NCBI RefSeq assembly: GCF_009857135.1
Contig: NZ_CP047318.1
Span: forward strand, 4,836,001-4,900,000
Direction: 5' to 3'
From: Streptomyces sp. HM190
GTDB lineage: Bacteria > Actinomycetota > Actinomycetes > Streptomycetales > Streptomycetaceae
DNA length: 64,000 nucleotides
Part shown: in pieces, positions 8,996 through 18,654 of the stretch
Numbering within the stretch: the first letter of the stretch is position 1
How the letters are laid out: each line of letters begins with the position of its first letter
The notes under the pieces: model-generated
What the model was told of the DNA's origin: nothing
Seen by the model: only the letters and a program-made list of their open reading frames with translations
Databases searched by the model: none
Program-made: the position numbers and the translations under genes

Positions 8996-11314
8996 ATGGC
9001 GGGGGATACGCCGGGGCAGGGCCAGGGAAGGATCATCAACGGCCGCTACCGCCTGCTGCGCACGCTGGGCGCGGGTGGCATGGGCCGGGTGTGGCTCGCG
9101 TACGACGAGGAGTTGGCCTGCGAGGTCTCCATGAAGGAGATCTCCCTGCCCGACGTCCCGATGGACGCGAGCGAGCCCGCCCACCGCATCGCCCGGGCCC
9201 GCAGCGAGGCCCGGCACGCCGCACGCCTGCGTGGCCACCCCCATGTGGCGACGGTCCACGACGTGGTGCTGCACGAGGGCCTGCCGTGGATCGTCATGGA
9301 GTACGTGCCGGACGCCGTCGACCTCCAGGCCGTCATCCGTCGGCAGGGTCCCCTCGCGCCCGAGCAGGTCGCCCGGATCGGACTCGCCGTCCTCGACGCG
9401 CTCACCGCGGGGCACCGGATCGGCATCCTCCACCGCGATGTGAAACCGGCCAACATCCTGCTGGCCGCCGACGCCTCCGGCGACCCCTACGCGCGCGTGC
9501 TGCTCACCGACTACGGCATCGCGCTCCAGCCGGAGTCCCGCGAGCCCCGGCTCACCGCCACCGCCGGCATCCTCGGCACCCCCGGCTACCTGGCGCCCGA
9601 GCGCGCGCGGGGCGAGCCGCCGACACCTGCCGCCGACCTGTTCTCCCTCGGCGCCACGCTGTACGCGGCCGTCGAGGGCCGCGGCCCCTTCGACCGCCAC
9701 GGCGAGTACGCGACCCTCACCGCCCTGCTGGGCGAGGACCCCGCGCCGCCCGCCCACGCCGGTGAACTGGCGCCCGTACTCCACGGGTTGCTCATCAAGG
9801 ACCCGGTACGACGGCTGTCGCCGGAGGCCGCGGCCCGCGGCCTGGAGCGGGCCGCCGCCGGGGGCGGCCCCTCGTCGCCGGCCGGCTGGGGAGCCACCCC
9901 TTCGTCGGCCCCGGACGCCTTCGGCCCGGCCCCCGCCACCCCGGGCGGCAGCACACCGAACACCCCCGGCGCGCCCGCCACGCCGTACACCCCCCACACG
10001 CCGGGTGCCGCCCCGTACGCACCCCACACCCCCGGCGCCGTCCCGCACACGCCCGGCGCCCCGCCGACACCGAACACGCCGCACACCCCGGCGGGCGGCC
10101 CGAACACCCCGGGCGCGGTCCCCGACACCCCGGCCGGACCGTCACCGTACGACCCCTGGCAGCAGGCGCAGCCCCGTGGCCCGTACGACGGCCACAACCC
10201 GTACGCGGCCGGCGGGCCCACGCCCTACGGCGATGTGGCGGGCCGTCAGGGCCCCGCCCAGGGCGGCTACCCCGGCAACCCGGCCACGCCCTACGCAGGC
10301 GCGGCGGGCCGTCACGCCCCGTCGTACGCTCAGGCACCGCCGTACGCGGCCCATCCGTCCACGGCCTACGGCGGCGGCCCCACCCCGCCGGGCCACGCGG
10401 GGTACCCGACCGTCACCGCCGTCGCCCCGCAGCCCGGCACGCCCCGGCGCAAGGTGCCGCCGCCCGCGCTCGTCGCGCTCGTCGTCGCGGTGCTGCTGGT
10501 GGCGGGCGGCGGCACCTGGGCCGTCGTCAACGTGCTGAACGGCGACGCGGACGGCGACACGGACGCCCCGTCCCGCACGGTGGTCGCGAAGTACCCCTAC
10601 GGCGAGAAGGCGGCCCTCACCCGGCCGCTGCACGTGGGGGACTGCGTCAAGGCGGTCTGGACGGGGGCGGCGTTCAAGTCGCTGCCCGACCTCGGCGTGG
10701 TCGACTGCGACGAGGACTGGCCGGACGGCCAGGTCGTGGCGATAGAGACGGCCTCCGACCACGACGACGCCCGCGACAACGGCCCGCAGCGCTGCGCCAG
10801 CCAGGCCGACGCGATGGCCGAGGCCCTTCCCGACGCCGGGGTCTACGCGCTCGTGCCGACGAAGGAGGGCTTCACCGCGGCCAAGGGCGGCACGGCATGT
10901 CTCGTCCTGGGCGAGCACGTCCCGATCGGCGGGGAAGTGGGCCGGCTCCGTGACACGGGCATGAACCTGTGGCCCACGCAGATGGCCGTCGGCGACTGCT
11001 GGGACTACACCACCAGGGACGACAAGGGATATGACGCGCCGCTGACCGACTGTGCCCAAGCCCACACCGACCAGGTCGTCGGATCGGTGCAGGCCCCGGA
11101 CAGCATGACCTTCCAGGGCGCCCTCGACGAGGGGGGAAAGCTCTGCACCAACAGGTTCGAGACGACTTGGGCGCCGGGTGCCGACCTGATCGTGTCGGGC
11201 TGGGTCTCCGACGAGGACGAGTGGAAGAAGGGCTTCAACAAAGTGGTGTGCACGGTGCGCAACGCCGACGTCTCCAGGACGACCGGGAAGATACCCACGC
11301 CCGGCTCGGTCTGA
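8996..11314 (+). CDS. Transmembrane Ser/Thr protein kinase with Pro-rich linker and septum-formation-type ectodomain
   Basis: ATG 8996 gives 772 residues. The N-terminal kinase domain (about 17-285) has the P-loop GAGGMGRVW, the catalytic Lys48 in SMKEI, HRDVKPANIL around 146-155 and DYG in place of DFG at 172-174. DYG occurs in other actinobacterial kinases. A linker from about residue 310 to 485 is Pro/Thr/Ala/Gly-rich with many TPxTP units. One transmembrane helix follows (about 489-510). The extracellular domain carries paired DC and C/H motifs (GDCVKAVW, VVDCDE, GDCWDY, HTDQVVG), resembling the Septum_form/DUF4190-associated family. This suggests an envelope sensor. The start was chosen over the upstream in-frame ATG at 8915 because the kinase fold begins soon after residue 15. 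Confidence 0.9.
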   Translation: MAGDTPGQGQGRIINGRYRLLRTLGAGGMGRVWLAYDEELACEVSMKEISLPDVPMDASEPAHRIARARSEARHAARLRGHPHVATVHDVVLHEGLPWIVMEYVPDAVDLQAVIRRQGPLAPEQVARIGLAVLDALTAGHRIGILHRDVKPANILLAADASGDPYARVLLTDYGIALQPESREPRLTATAGILGTPGYLAPERARGEPPTPAADLFSLGATLYAAVEGRGPFDRHGEYATLTALLGEDPAPPAHAGELAPVLHGLLIKDPVRRLSPEAAARGLERAAAGGGPSSPAGWGATPSSAPDAFGPAPATPGGSTPNTPGAPATPYTPHTPGAAPYAPHTPGAVPHTPGAPPTPNTPHTPAGGPNTPGAVPDTPAGPSPYDPWQQAQPRGPYDGHNPYAAGGPTPYGDVAGRQGPAQGGYPGNPATPYAGAAGRHAPSYAQAPPYAAHPSTAYGGGPTPPGHAGYPTVTAVAPQPGTPRRKVPPPALVALVVAVLLVAGGGTWAVVNVLNGDADGDTDAPSRTVVAKYPYGEKAALTRPLHVGDCVKAVWTGAAFKSLPDLGVVDCDEDWPDGQVVAIETASDHDDARDNGPQRCASQADAMAEALPDAGVYALVPTKEGFTAAKGGTACLVLGEHVPIGGEVGRLRDTGMNLWPTQMAVGDCWDYTTRDDKGYDAPLTDCAQAHTDQVVGSVQAPDSMTFQGALDEGGKLCTNRFETTWAPGADLIVSGWVSDEDEWKKGFNKVVCTVRNADVSRTTGKIPTPGSV

Positions 11315-11410
11315 GGTCCGGACGCCTCGCGTTCACCTCGGGTTCGCGTGTCCGCTTCCCGCGCGTGCCAGCCTCCCCTCCCTGGGTGTCGAGGGGTGGG
11401 AGAGCGGGAC

Positions 11411-11608
11411 ATGGAGAGCGAATCGGCGATCTTCGCGGGAGTGGTGTTCGCCCTGTTCGGGGGCGGGCTGCTGCTGTGGACCACCGTCCGGCTGCGGCAG
11501 GGGCTTCCGGTCGCGCACGGGGTGCGCCCTGTGATGTCGGCGACGCTCGCGAGCGTCACCGCGGTCGCCGCCCTGCTGCTCGGTGCGTGGTGCTTCGCGC
11601 AGATCTGA
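11411..11608 (+). CDS. Small two-TM membrane protein, unknown function
   Basis: ATG 11411 with GGGAGAG upstream encodes 65 residues, MESESAIFAG onward. Two hydrophobic segments (about residues 7-24 and 44-62) flank a short basic loop, so it is an integral membrane protein. It lies between the kinase and topA on the same strand. I do not recognise a family. A longer in-frame reading from 11348 would add polar residues lacking Streptomyces codon logic. Confidence 0.65.
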   Translation: MESESAIFAGVVFALFGGGLLLWTTVRLRQGLPVAHGVRPVMSATLASVTAVAALLLGAWCFAQI

Positions 11609-11922
11609 GGGCGTTCCGGGCGCCGGGGCAGGATGCGCTTCGGGTGACCGCGGGGTGACCCTGCGCACCGGTCCGGGAAGGCCGGTGACCACGCCGGGCG
11701 GCAGGAATGGCGGTAGTCGGGTTACCGTTCGAGTGGCCGTTGCGGGCTTTTCCCGTTTGACACGGGGGCGGGATGTACCGTCACACTCCGCAGCGTCAGC
11801 ATGACCCGATCCCCGGGCCCATGGCCGAGCCTCCTGCGAGGCACCGGCCTCCGGGGGTGCCCGACCCCGGACACAAGGCGACCCCGGGGAGATCCCAGCG
11901 TCGACCGGAGAGAAGAGCGAAG
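11609..11922. other. topA upstream region
   Basis: The 314-bp gap contains TTGACA at 11757-11762, a likely -35 element for topA, with candidate -10 sequences in 11775-11787. A short repeat GGTTACCG/GGTGACC-type pattern occurs at 11640-11730. An in-frame ATG at 11773 would extend TopA by 50 unconserved residues and is rejected. No other gene is seen. Confidence 0.4.
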
Positions 11923-14787
11923 TTGTCCCCGACCAGCGAGACCGCGAAGGGCGGCCGCCGACTCGTCATCGTCGAGTCGCCTGCCAAGGCGAAGACGATC
12001 AAGGGCTATCTCGGCCCCGGCTACATCGTCGAGGCGAGCGTCGGGCACATCCGCGACCTTCCCAACGGCGCCGCGGAGGTGCCCGAGAAGTACACCGGCG
12101 AGGTCCGGCGCCTCGGCGTGGACGTCGAGCACGACTTCGCGCCCGTCTACGTGGTCAACGCGGACAAGAAGGCGCAGGTCAAGAAGCTCAAGGACCTGCT
12201 GAAGGACTCCGACGAGCTCTACCTCGCCACCGATGAGGACCGGGAGGGCGAGGCCATCGCCTGGCACCTCCAGGAGGTCCTCAAGCCCAAGGTCCCGGTC
12301 AAGCGGATGGTCTTCCACGAGATCACCAAGGCCGCGATCCAGGCCGCCGTCGCCAACCCGCGCCAGCTCAACCAGAAGCTGGTCGACGCCCAGGAGACCC
12401 GCCGCATCCTCGACCGCCTCTACGGCTACGAGGTCTCGCCGGTCCTGTGGAAGAAGGTCATGCCCCGGCTGTCCGCGGGCCGGGTCCAGTCCGTGGCGAC
12501 CCGGCTCGTCGTGGAGCGGGAGCGGGAGCGGATCGCGTTCCGCTCGGCCGAGTACTGGGACCTGACCGGCACCTTCTCCACCGGCCGCGCCGGTGACCCG
12601 TCCGACCCGTCGTCGCTGGTCGCCCGCCTGCAGTCCGTGGACGGCCGCCGGGTCGCCCAGGGCCGCGACTTCGACTCGCTCGGGCAGCTCAAGGGCGCCA
12701 ACGTCCTGCACCTGGACGAGGCGAACGCCCGCGCGCTGGCCGCCGCCCTGGAGAACACCCGCTTCTCCGTCCGCTCCGTCGAGTCCAAGCCGTACCGCCG
12801 CTCGCCGTACGCCCCGTTCCGCACGACCACCCTCCAGCAGGAGGCCTCGCGCAAGCTCGGCTTCGGGGCCAAGGCGACCATGCAGGTGGCGCAGAAGCTG
12901 TACGAGAACGGCTTCATCACCTACATGCGTACGGACTCCACGACGCTCAGCGACACCGCCGTGGCCGCCGCCCGCGCCCAGGTCACCCAGCTGTACGGCG
13001 CCGACTACCTGCCGGCACAGCCGCGGACCTACGCCGGGAAGGTCAAGAACGCGCAGGAGGCGCACGAGGCGATCCGCCCCTCGGGCGATCGTTTCCGCAC
13101 CCCCGCCGAGACCGGTCTGACCGGCGACCAGTTCAAGCTGTACGAGCTGATCTGGAAGCGGACCGTCGCCTCCCAGATGAAGGACGCGACCGGCAACTCC
13201 GTCACCGTCAAGATCGGCGGCACCGCCTCCGACGGCCGGGACGCCGAGTTCAGCGCCTCCGGCAAGACGATCACCTTCCACGGCTTCCTCAAGGCGTATG
13301 TCGAGGGCGCCGACGACCCGAACGCCGAGCTGGACGACCGCGAGCGCCGGCTGCCGCAGGTCAGCGAGGGCGACGCGCTGGCCGCCGAGGAGATCACGGT
13401 CGACGGGCACGCCACCAAGCCGCCCGCCCGCTACACCGAGGCCAGCCTGGTCAAGGAGCTCGAGGAGCGCGAGATCGGCCGTCCGTCGACGTACGCGTCG
13501 ATCATCGGCACGATCCTCGACCGCGGCTACGTCTTCAAGAAGGGCACGGCCCTGGTGCCGTCCTTCCTGTCCTTCGCCGTGGTCAACCTCCTGGAGAAGC
13601 ACTTCGGGCGGCTCGTCGACTACGACTTCACCGCCAAGATGGAGGACGACCTCGACCGCATCGCCCGCGGGGAGGCCCAGTCCGTGCCGTGGCTGAGGCG
13701 GTTCTACTTCGGCGAGAACACCGGTGACATCGGCGTGGCCGCCGAGGCCGGCAACGGCGACGGCGACCACCTCGGCGGACTGAAGGAACTGGTCACCGAC
13801 CTGGGCGCCATCGACGCCCGCGAGGTCTCCTCGTTCCCCGTCGGCAACGACATCGTGCTCCGCGTCGGCCGCTACGGCCCCTACATCGAGCGCGGCGAGA
13901 AGGACAGCGAGGGCCACCAGCGCGCCGACATCCCCGAGGACCTGGCGCCCGACGAGCTGAACGTCGAGCTGGCGGAGGAGCTGCTGGCGAAGCCCAGCGG
14001 CGACTTCGAGCTGGGCACCGACCCGGCGACCGGCCACCAGATCGTCGCCAAGGACGGCCGCTACGGCCCGTACGTCACGGAGATCCTCCCCGAGGGCACC
14101 CCGAAGACGGGCAAGAACGCGGTCAAGCCGAGGACGGCCTCCCTGTTCAAGACGATGTCCCTGGACACCGTCACGCTCGACGACGCCCTGAAGCTGATGT
14201 CCTTGCCGCGTGTCGTCGGTGTGGACGCGGAGGGCCAGGAGATCACCGCGCAGAACGGGCGGTACGGGCCGTACCTGAAGAAGGGCACGGACTCGCGCTC
14301 CCTCCAGTCCGAGGACCAGTTGTTCACGATCACGCTGGAAGAGGCGCTGCAGATCTACTCCCAGCCCAAGCAGCGGGGCCGGGCCGCCGCCAAGCCGCCG
14401 CTGAAGGAACTGGGCGCGGACCCCGTCAGCGGGAAGCCCGTCGTGGTGAAGGACGGCCGCTTCGGCCCGTACGTCACCGACGGCGAGACCAACGCGACGC
14501 TGCGGTCCGGCGACAGTGTGGAGACGATCACGCCCGAGCGCGGGTTCGAGTTGCTCGCGGAGAAGCGGGCGAAGGGGCCCGCCAAGAAGACGGCGAAGAA
14601 GGCGCCTGCGAAGAAGGCACCCGCGAAGAAGGCGGCCACGACCAAGACGGCCGCCGCGAAGAAGGCGGCGCCGGCGAAGAAGACCGCGGCGAAGAAGACC
14701 GCCACGGCCAAGACGGCCACGGCGAAGAAGGCCGCGACCGCGAAGACCGCGGCGGCGAAGAAGACCGCCGGGTCGTCCGAGGGCTGA
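11923..14787 (+). CDS. topA: DNA topoisomerase I with Lys/Ala-rich C-terminal tail
   Basis: TTG 11923 (GGAGAG upstream) gives 954 residues starting MSPTSETAKGGRRLVIVESPAKAKTI in several short motifs. The Toprim domain shows the catalytic Glu in IVESPAKAKT and DEDREGEAIAW. The active-site Tyr is residue 334 in GFITYMRTDST. The C-terminal half contains repeated KDGRYGPYV/NGRYGPYLKKG topoisomerase C-terminal repeats without zinc fingers. The last 70 residues are an AKKTA/KKAPAKKA tail, which in Streptomyces TopA is known to raise processivity. It relaxes negative supercoils. The start was set at TTG because conservation begins at SPTSE and the preceding 50 codons look unconstrained. Confidence 0.96.
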   Translation: MSPTSETAKGGRRLVIVESPAKAKTIKGYLGPGYIVEASVGHIRDLPNGAAEVPEKYTGEVRRLGVDVEHDFAPVYVVNADKKAQVKKLKDLLKDSDELYLATDEDREGEAIAWHLQEVLKPKVPVKRMVFHEITKAAIQAAVANPRQLNQKLVDAQETRRILDRLYGYEVSPVLWKKVMPRLSAGRVQSVATRLVVERERERIAFRSAEYWDLTGTFSTGRAGDPSDPSSLVARLQSVDGRRVAQGRDFDSLGQLKGANVLHLDEANARALAAALENTRFSVRSVESKPYRRSPYAPFRTTTLQQEASRKLGFGAKATMQVAQKLYENGFITYMRTDSTTLSDTAVAAARAQVTQLYGADYLPAQPRTYAGKVKNAQEAHEAIRPSGDRFRTPAETGLTGDQFKLYELIWKRTVASQMKDATGNSVTVKIGGTASDGRDAEFSASGKTITFHGFLKAYVEGADDPNAELDDRERRLPQVSEGDALAAEEITVDGHATKPPARYTEASLVKELEEREIGRPSTYASIIGTILDRGYVFKKGTALVPSFLSFAVVNLLEKHFGRLVDYDFTAKMEDDLDRIARGEAQSVPWLRRFYFGENTGDIGVAAEAGNGDGDHLGGLKELVTDLGAIDAREVSSFPVGNDIVLRVGRYGPYIERGEKDSEGHQRADIPEDLAPDELNVELAEELLAKPSGDFELGTDPATGHQIVAKDGRYGPYVTEILPEGTPKTGKNAVKPRTASLFKTMSLDTVTLDDALKLMSLPRVVGVDAEGQEITAQNGRYGPYLKKGTDSRSLQSEDQLFTITLEEALQIYSQPKQRGRAAAKPPLKELGADPVSGKPVVVKDGRFGPYVTDGETNATLRSGDSVETITPERGFELLAEKRAKGPAKKTAKKAPAKKAPAKKAATTKTAAAKKAAPAKKTAAKKTATAKTATAKKAATAKTAAAKKTAGSSEG

Positions 14788-14878
14788 GAGGCGTCGCGGG
14801 CGTCGAGAGACGTCGAGGCGCGTCGATGTGCGTCGAAAGGCGTCGGGCGGGCGTCCGGCTCAAGGCTGCCGGGCGCCC

Positions 14879-15026
14879 GACGGGGCGGCAGCGGCGGAGG
14901 GCGCGGAACACCTGACGGATCGACGGGTCGGTAGCGGCCGATTCCCCGGAACTCCCGGTGGGTCGGTGGTGGCGGAGGGTTCGGAACGCCCGTCGGGCCG
15001 GGAGCGGTCGAGGGTTCGGAACGCCC
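14879..15026. repeat. 35-bp degenerate tandem repeats downstream of topA
   Basis: Three head-to-tail 35-bp units occupy 14922-14956, 14957-14991 and 14992-15026, and a fourth related unit lies at 14879-14913. Units share a GGGTCGG-type 5' part and a GGGTTCGGAACGCCC-type 3' part. Function is unknown. Confidence 0.7.
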
Positions 15027-15231
15027 AAGAGGGCCGGGGTGGGGAAGCCATGCGCTGGTGCGGGCGCGTTGTGGCTGGTCCCGCCCGGTTTCCCTCGCCC
15101 CTTGGTGGCGGTGGGGTCGAGCGGTGGCCGGAATCTTCACCTCGGCTTCTCCGAACCCGCGCTTTTTACACGACTTGATGGTGACGTGTGCGTGCGTTCG
15201 GGCGTCGGTCCGGGGTGTCGGTGGGTGCCGA

Positions 15232-15237
15232 TAGGCT
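15232..15237 (+). promoter_or_regulatory. -10 box for leaderless tmk fusion transcript
   Basis: TAGGCT lies six bases before ATG 15244 and no ribosome-binding site is present, consistent with leaderless transcription. Confidence 0.55.
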
Positions 15238-15243
15238 GAAAGC

Positions 15244-18200
15244 ATGATGCGAGGCGAGCAGCCGACTGCCCTGACTCCGGCCCCCGACGACGCCCTGGCA
15301 GCCGACTCCAGGGAGCGCGCGGTACGGGCGCTCTTGCGCCGACCTCAGCTCAAACGCTTGTGGAGCGCACAGCTCGTCGGCGGCGTGGGCGATGCCCTCG
15401 CCCTTTTCGTGCTCGTCCTCCTGGCCTTCGAGACGGCGATCGCGGAGGGGGCGTTCGGCGGCGGGTACCGCGGCGTCACCCTGACCGTCGCCGCCGTCTT
15501 CGGTACGCGGGTCCTCGCGACCCTGCTCTTCGGCGCCGTACTCCTCGGCCCTCTCACCTCGCTGACCTCGCAGGACGGCCCGCTCGACCGCCGCTGGACC
15601 ATGGTCGGCGCCGACGGACTGCGTGTCCTGCTGCTGATCGTCGCGCCCCTGTGGATCGACTGGACACCGGACAACGCGCTCGCGGTGATCCTGGTGACCG
15701 TCTTCGTGACCGGCGTCGCCGAACGGTTCTGGACGGTGTGCCGGGAGAGCGCGGCGCCCGCGCTGCTGCCCGCGCCGCCGCTGGAGGGCGCGACCGTACG
15801 CCCGCTGCCGGACCACATGGACGCGCTGCGGCGCCTGTCCCTGCGTACCGGGTTCGTGGCGGTGCCCCTCGCGGCCGCCACCCTCGTCGTCGTGGCGCTG
15901 CTCAACAACCTGCTCGGCGCCGGCCTCGACTGGTTCGGCCAGCACCAGGCGGCGCTCGCCTCGTACGTCGCCGCCGGACTCTTCGCCGCCTCGCTGTCCG
16001 TGGTGACCTTCCTCGAACTGCCCAGGACGCGCACCCCCCGCGCGCGGTCCCCGCTGGAGGGGCTGCGCAGGCCCAGGACCACCACCGGCGTCGACAAGGG
16101 CCGCACGGGCGCCATCCCGATCCTGGTGGTCGCGTGCGCGGTGGTCGCCGGCGCGGTCGCCGCCGCGGTCGCCGTCGCCGTGCTGCACGCCAAGGACCTC
16201 GGCGGCGGCCCGGTGCTGTACGGCCTGCTGGTCCTCGCGCTGACCGGCGGGGTGGGTCTCGGGATCCGCCGGGCGCCGTCCCTGCTGCCCGCGCTGTCCC
16301 GCCGCCGCCTCCTCGCCCTGGCCATCGCCTTCACCGGCGTGGCACTGCTCGCCGGCGGACTCGTACCGGACGTCACCAGCGTCGTCCTGATCTTCGGGCT
16401 GGCGGGTGTCGCCGCGGGCATCGCCGCGAACACCGGGCACACGCTGCTCGACCAGGAGGCCGAGGAACTCCGGCGGACCCGGACCACCGAGCACCTCCAC
16501 GCGGTCGTACGGGTCTACGTCGCCCTCGCCGCCGTCGTCGCACCGCTGGTCGCCGCCGCCATCGGCCCGCACCGGCTGGAGAACGGCAAGTTCGTGTTCG
16601 CGCACGGCGGCGCCGCGTTCACCCTGATGCTGGTCGGGGCGCTGCTGCTGCCGGTCGCCGCGCTCGTGCTCGCCAAGGTCGACGACCGGTCCGGGGTGCC
16701 GTTGCGGCACGACCTGCGGGACGCGCTGCTCGGCGGTGACGACCCCGACCAGGCACCCGCCGAGACCGGGTTCTTCATCGCCCTGGAGGGCGGTGACGGC
16801 GCCGGCAAGTCCACCCAGGTCGAGGCGCTCGCCGAGTGGATCCGCGCCAAGGGCCACGAGGTCGTCGTGACCCGCGAGCCCGGCGCGACCCCCGTGGGCA
16901 AGCGGCTGCGGTCGATCCTCCTCGACGTGTCCAGCGCCGGACTGTCCCACCGGGCCGAGGCGCTGCTGTACGCCGCGGACCGCGCGGAGCACGTGGACAC
17001 GGTGGTGCGGCCCGCGCTGGAGCGGGGCGCCGTCGTCATCTCCGACCGCTACATCGACTCCTCCGTCGCCTACCAGGGAGCGGGCCGGGACCTCTCGCCG
17101 ACCGAGATCGCCCGGATCTCGCGGTGGGCCACGAACGGGCTCGTGCCGCATCTGACGGTGCTGCTGGACGTCTCGCCCGAGGCGGCGAGGGAGCGGTTCA
17201 CCGAGGCTCCGGACCGGCTGGAGTCCGAGCCGGCCGAGTTCCACGAGCGCGTACGGGCCGGGTTCCTGACGCTCGCCGCCGCCGACGCCGGCCGGTACCT
17301 CGTCGTCGACGGCGGTCAGGACGCGGAGGCCGTCACCACCGTCATCCGGCACCGCCTCGATGTGATGCTCCCGCTGTCCGAGGCCGAGGTGAAGGCCCAG
17401 GAGGAAGCGCGACGCAAGGCCGAGGAGGAGGCCCGCAAGAGGGCCGAGGAAGAGGCCGCCCGCAAGGCCGAGGAGGAGCGGCTCGAACGGGAGCGCCAGG
17501 AGGAACTCGCCCGGCTGCGCGCCGAGGAGGAGGAGCGCAAGCGGCGCGAGCTGGAGGAGGCGCAGCGCCGCGAGGCCGAACGGCAGGCAGAGGAGGCCCG
17601 GCGACGGGCCGAGGAGGCACAGCGCCGAGCCGAGGAGGAGCAGGCCCGTCTCCTCGCGGAGGAGAAGGCCCGCGCCGAGGAGGAGGAACGGCGCCGGGTC
17701 GAGGAGGAACGGCGCCGCCGGCAGGCCGCGGAGGAGCAGCGGCTGCGGGCGGAGGCGGAGGCGCGCCGCCTGGAGAAGCAGCGCAAGGCTGAGGAGGCGC
17801 TGCTGCGCGCCGAGGAGGCGCGCCGCATCGCCGCGGAGCGGGCCGCCGCCGCGGAGGCCGAGCGGGTCGCGGAGGCCGCGCGGACGGCAGCGGCGGCGGC
17901 CGAGGCGGAGCGTGCCGCGGCGGCGCAACGGGCAGCGGCGGCGGCCCGGGAGGCCGAGGCCGCAGCGCTTCGGGACGCCGAGGCTCCTCGGGGGGCCGAC
18001 GGCGACGGGGAGCGCGCCCGTCGGACCGAGCAGGGCGAGCCGGGTGACCGGGGTGACCGGGCCGAGCGGGGTGGTTCGGCTGACGCCACCGTGCCCACGC
18101 CGGTGGTCAAGCCCACGGACGCGTCCGGCGGCTCGTGGGACGAGACGGCGGTGCTGCCGCCGGTTCGGCCCGGCGGAGCGAACGATTCCGAGACCACGGC

Positions 18201-18654
18201 GAAGCTGCCGAGGCCGCCCCAGCCGTCGGATGAGGGGGCTGGCTCCGGGACCGGGTCCGGGTCCGGGGCCGGGTCGTCGGAGTCCGCGTCCGGCTCGGCG
18301 TCGGTGTCCGCGTTCGGGTCGGGGACGCGTGCGGAGGATGAGACCGCGGTGCTGCCGCCGGTGCCTCCGGGGGCGCCCGACGAGGCCGCGGTGCTTCCGC
18401 CGGTGCGTGAGGACCGGGTGCCACCGGGGTTCTTCCGCGACGAGCGGCCCACGCAGGACGGGGCCGGGGAGCGGACTCGGGAGCTGCCGCAGGTCGACGA
18501 GGAGGGGACTCCGCGCCGTCGGCAGCGCTCCGACTGGGCCGAGGAGACGCCGCTCGACGATCTGCCGACGCTGGCGGACGAACTGCTGGGGCCGCACGAC
18601 TCGGACGATCCGGACGACAGGCGTGGTCGTGGCTGGGGTCGGCGGCGGGGCTGA
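15244..18654 (+). CDS. tmk: MFS-like membrane domain fused to thymidylate kinase, coiled coil and Pro/Gly tail
   Basis: The 1,136-residue protein has four parts. Residues about 30-490 hold roughly 12 transmembrane segments of MFS type. Residues about 508-710 form a complete thymidylate kinase with the P-loop EGGDGAGKSTQ (near 515-522), the DR[YE]-type motif SDRYIDSSVAYQGAGR and a lid region; it phosphorylates dTMP to dTDP. Residues about 716-920 are an unbroken E/A/R/K heptad-rich coiled coil. The remaining tail is disordered, with three ETAVLPPV-like motifs (near 966, 1032 and 1046). Streptomyces tmk genes at this locus are known to be unusually long. The membrane fusion would place a nucleotide enzyme at the membrane. 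The start could be either ATG 15244 or 15247. Confidence 0.9.
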   Translation: MMRGEQPTALTPAPDDALAADSRERAVRALLRRPQLKRLWSAQLVGGVGDALALFVLVLLAFETAIAEGAFGGGYRGVTLTVAAVFGTRVLATLLFGAVLLGPLTSLTSQDGPLDRRWTMVGADGLRVLLLIVAPLWIDWTPDNALAVILVTVFVTGVAERFWTVCRESAAPALLPAPPLEGATVRPLPDHMDALRRLSLRTGFVAVPLAAATLVVVALLNNLLGAGLDWFGQHQAALASYVAAGLFAASLSVVTFLELPRTRTPRARSPLEGLRRPRTTTGVDKGRTGAIPILVVACAVVAGAVAAAVAVAVLHAKDLGGGPVLYGLLVLALTGGVGLGIRRAPSLLPALSRRRLLALAIAFTGVALLAGGLVPDVTSVVLIFGLAGVAAGIAANTGHTLLDQEAEELRRTRTTEHLHAVVRVYVALAAVVAPLVAAAIGPHRLENGKFVFAHGGAAFTLMLVGALLLPVAALVLAKVDDRSGVPLRHDLRDALLGGDDPDQAPAETGFFIALEGGDGAGKSTQVEALAEWIRAKGHEVVVTREPGATPVGKRLRSILLDVSSAGLSHRAEALLYAADRAEHVDTVVRPALERGAVVISDRYIDSSVAYQGAGRDLSPTEIARISRWATNGLVPHLTVLLDVSPEAARERFTEAPDRLESEPAEFHERVRAGFLTLAAADAGRYLVVDGGQDAEAVTTVIRHRLDVMLPLSEAEVKAQEEARRKAEEEARKRAEEEAARKAEEERLERERQEELARLRAEEEERKRRELEEAQRREAERQAEEARRRAEEAQRRAEEEQARLLAEEKARAEEEERRRVEEERRRRQAAEEQRLRAEAEARRLEKQRKAEEALLRAEEARRIAAERAAAAEAERVAEAARTAAAAAEAERAAAAQRAAAAAREAEAAALRDAEAPRGADGDGERARRTEQGEPGDRGDRAERGGSADATVPTPVVKPTDASGGSWDETAVLPPVRPGGANDSETTAKLPRPPQPSDEGAGSGTGSGSGAGSSESASGSASVSAFGSGTRAEDETAVLPPVPPGAPDEAAVLPPVREDRVPPGFFRDERPTQDGAGERTRELPQVDEEGTPRRRQRSDWAEETPLDDLPTLADELLGPHDSDDPDDRRGRGWGRRRG

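Larger units (their letters stand above)
14788..15243. other. Intergenic region between topA and tmk fusion
   Basis: The 456-bp gap opens with a run of short GCGTCGA/G-like repeats (14790-14860). A 35-bp tandem repeat block follows, then a low-complexity GC stretch, and it ends in a TAGGCT -10 box. No coding sequence is supported on either strand. Confidence 0.55.

Noticed and set aside
14879..15026. CRISPR-like array
   Set aside because: Units are directly abutting without spacers and are degenerate, so it is a tandem minisatellite. No cas genes are present.
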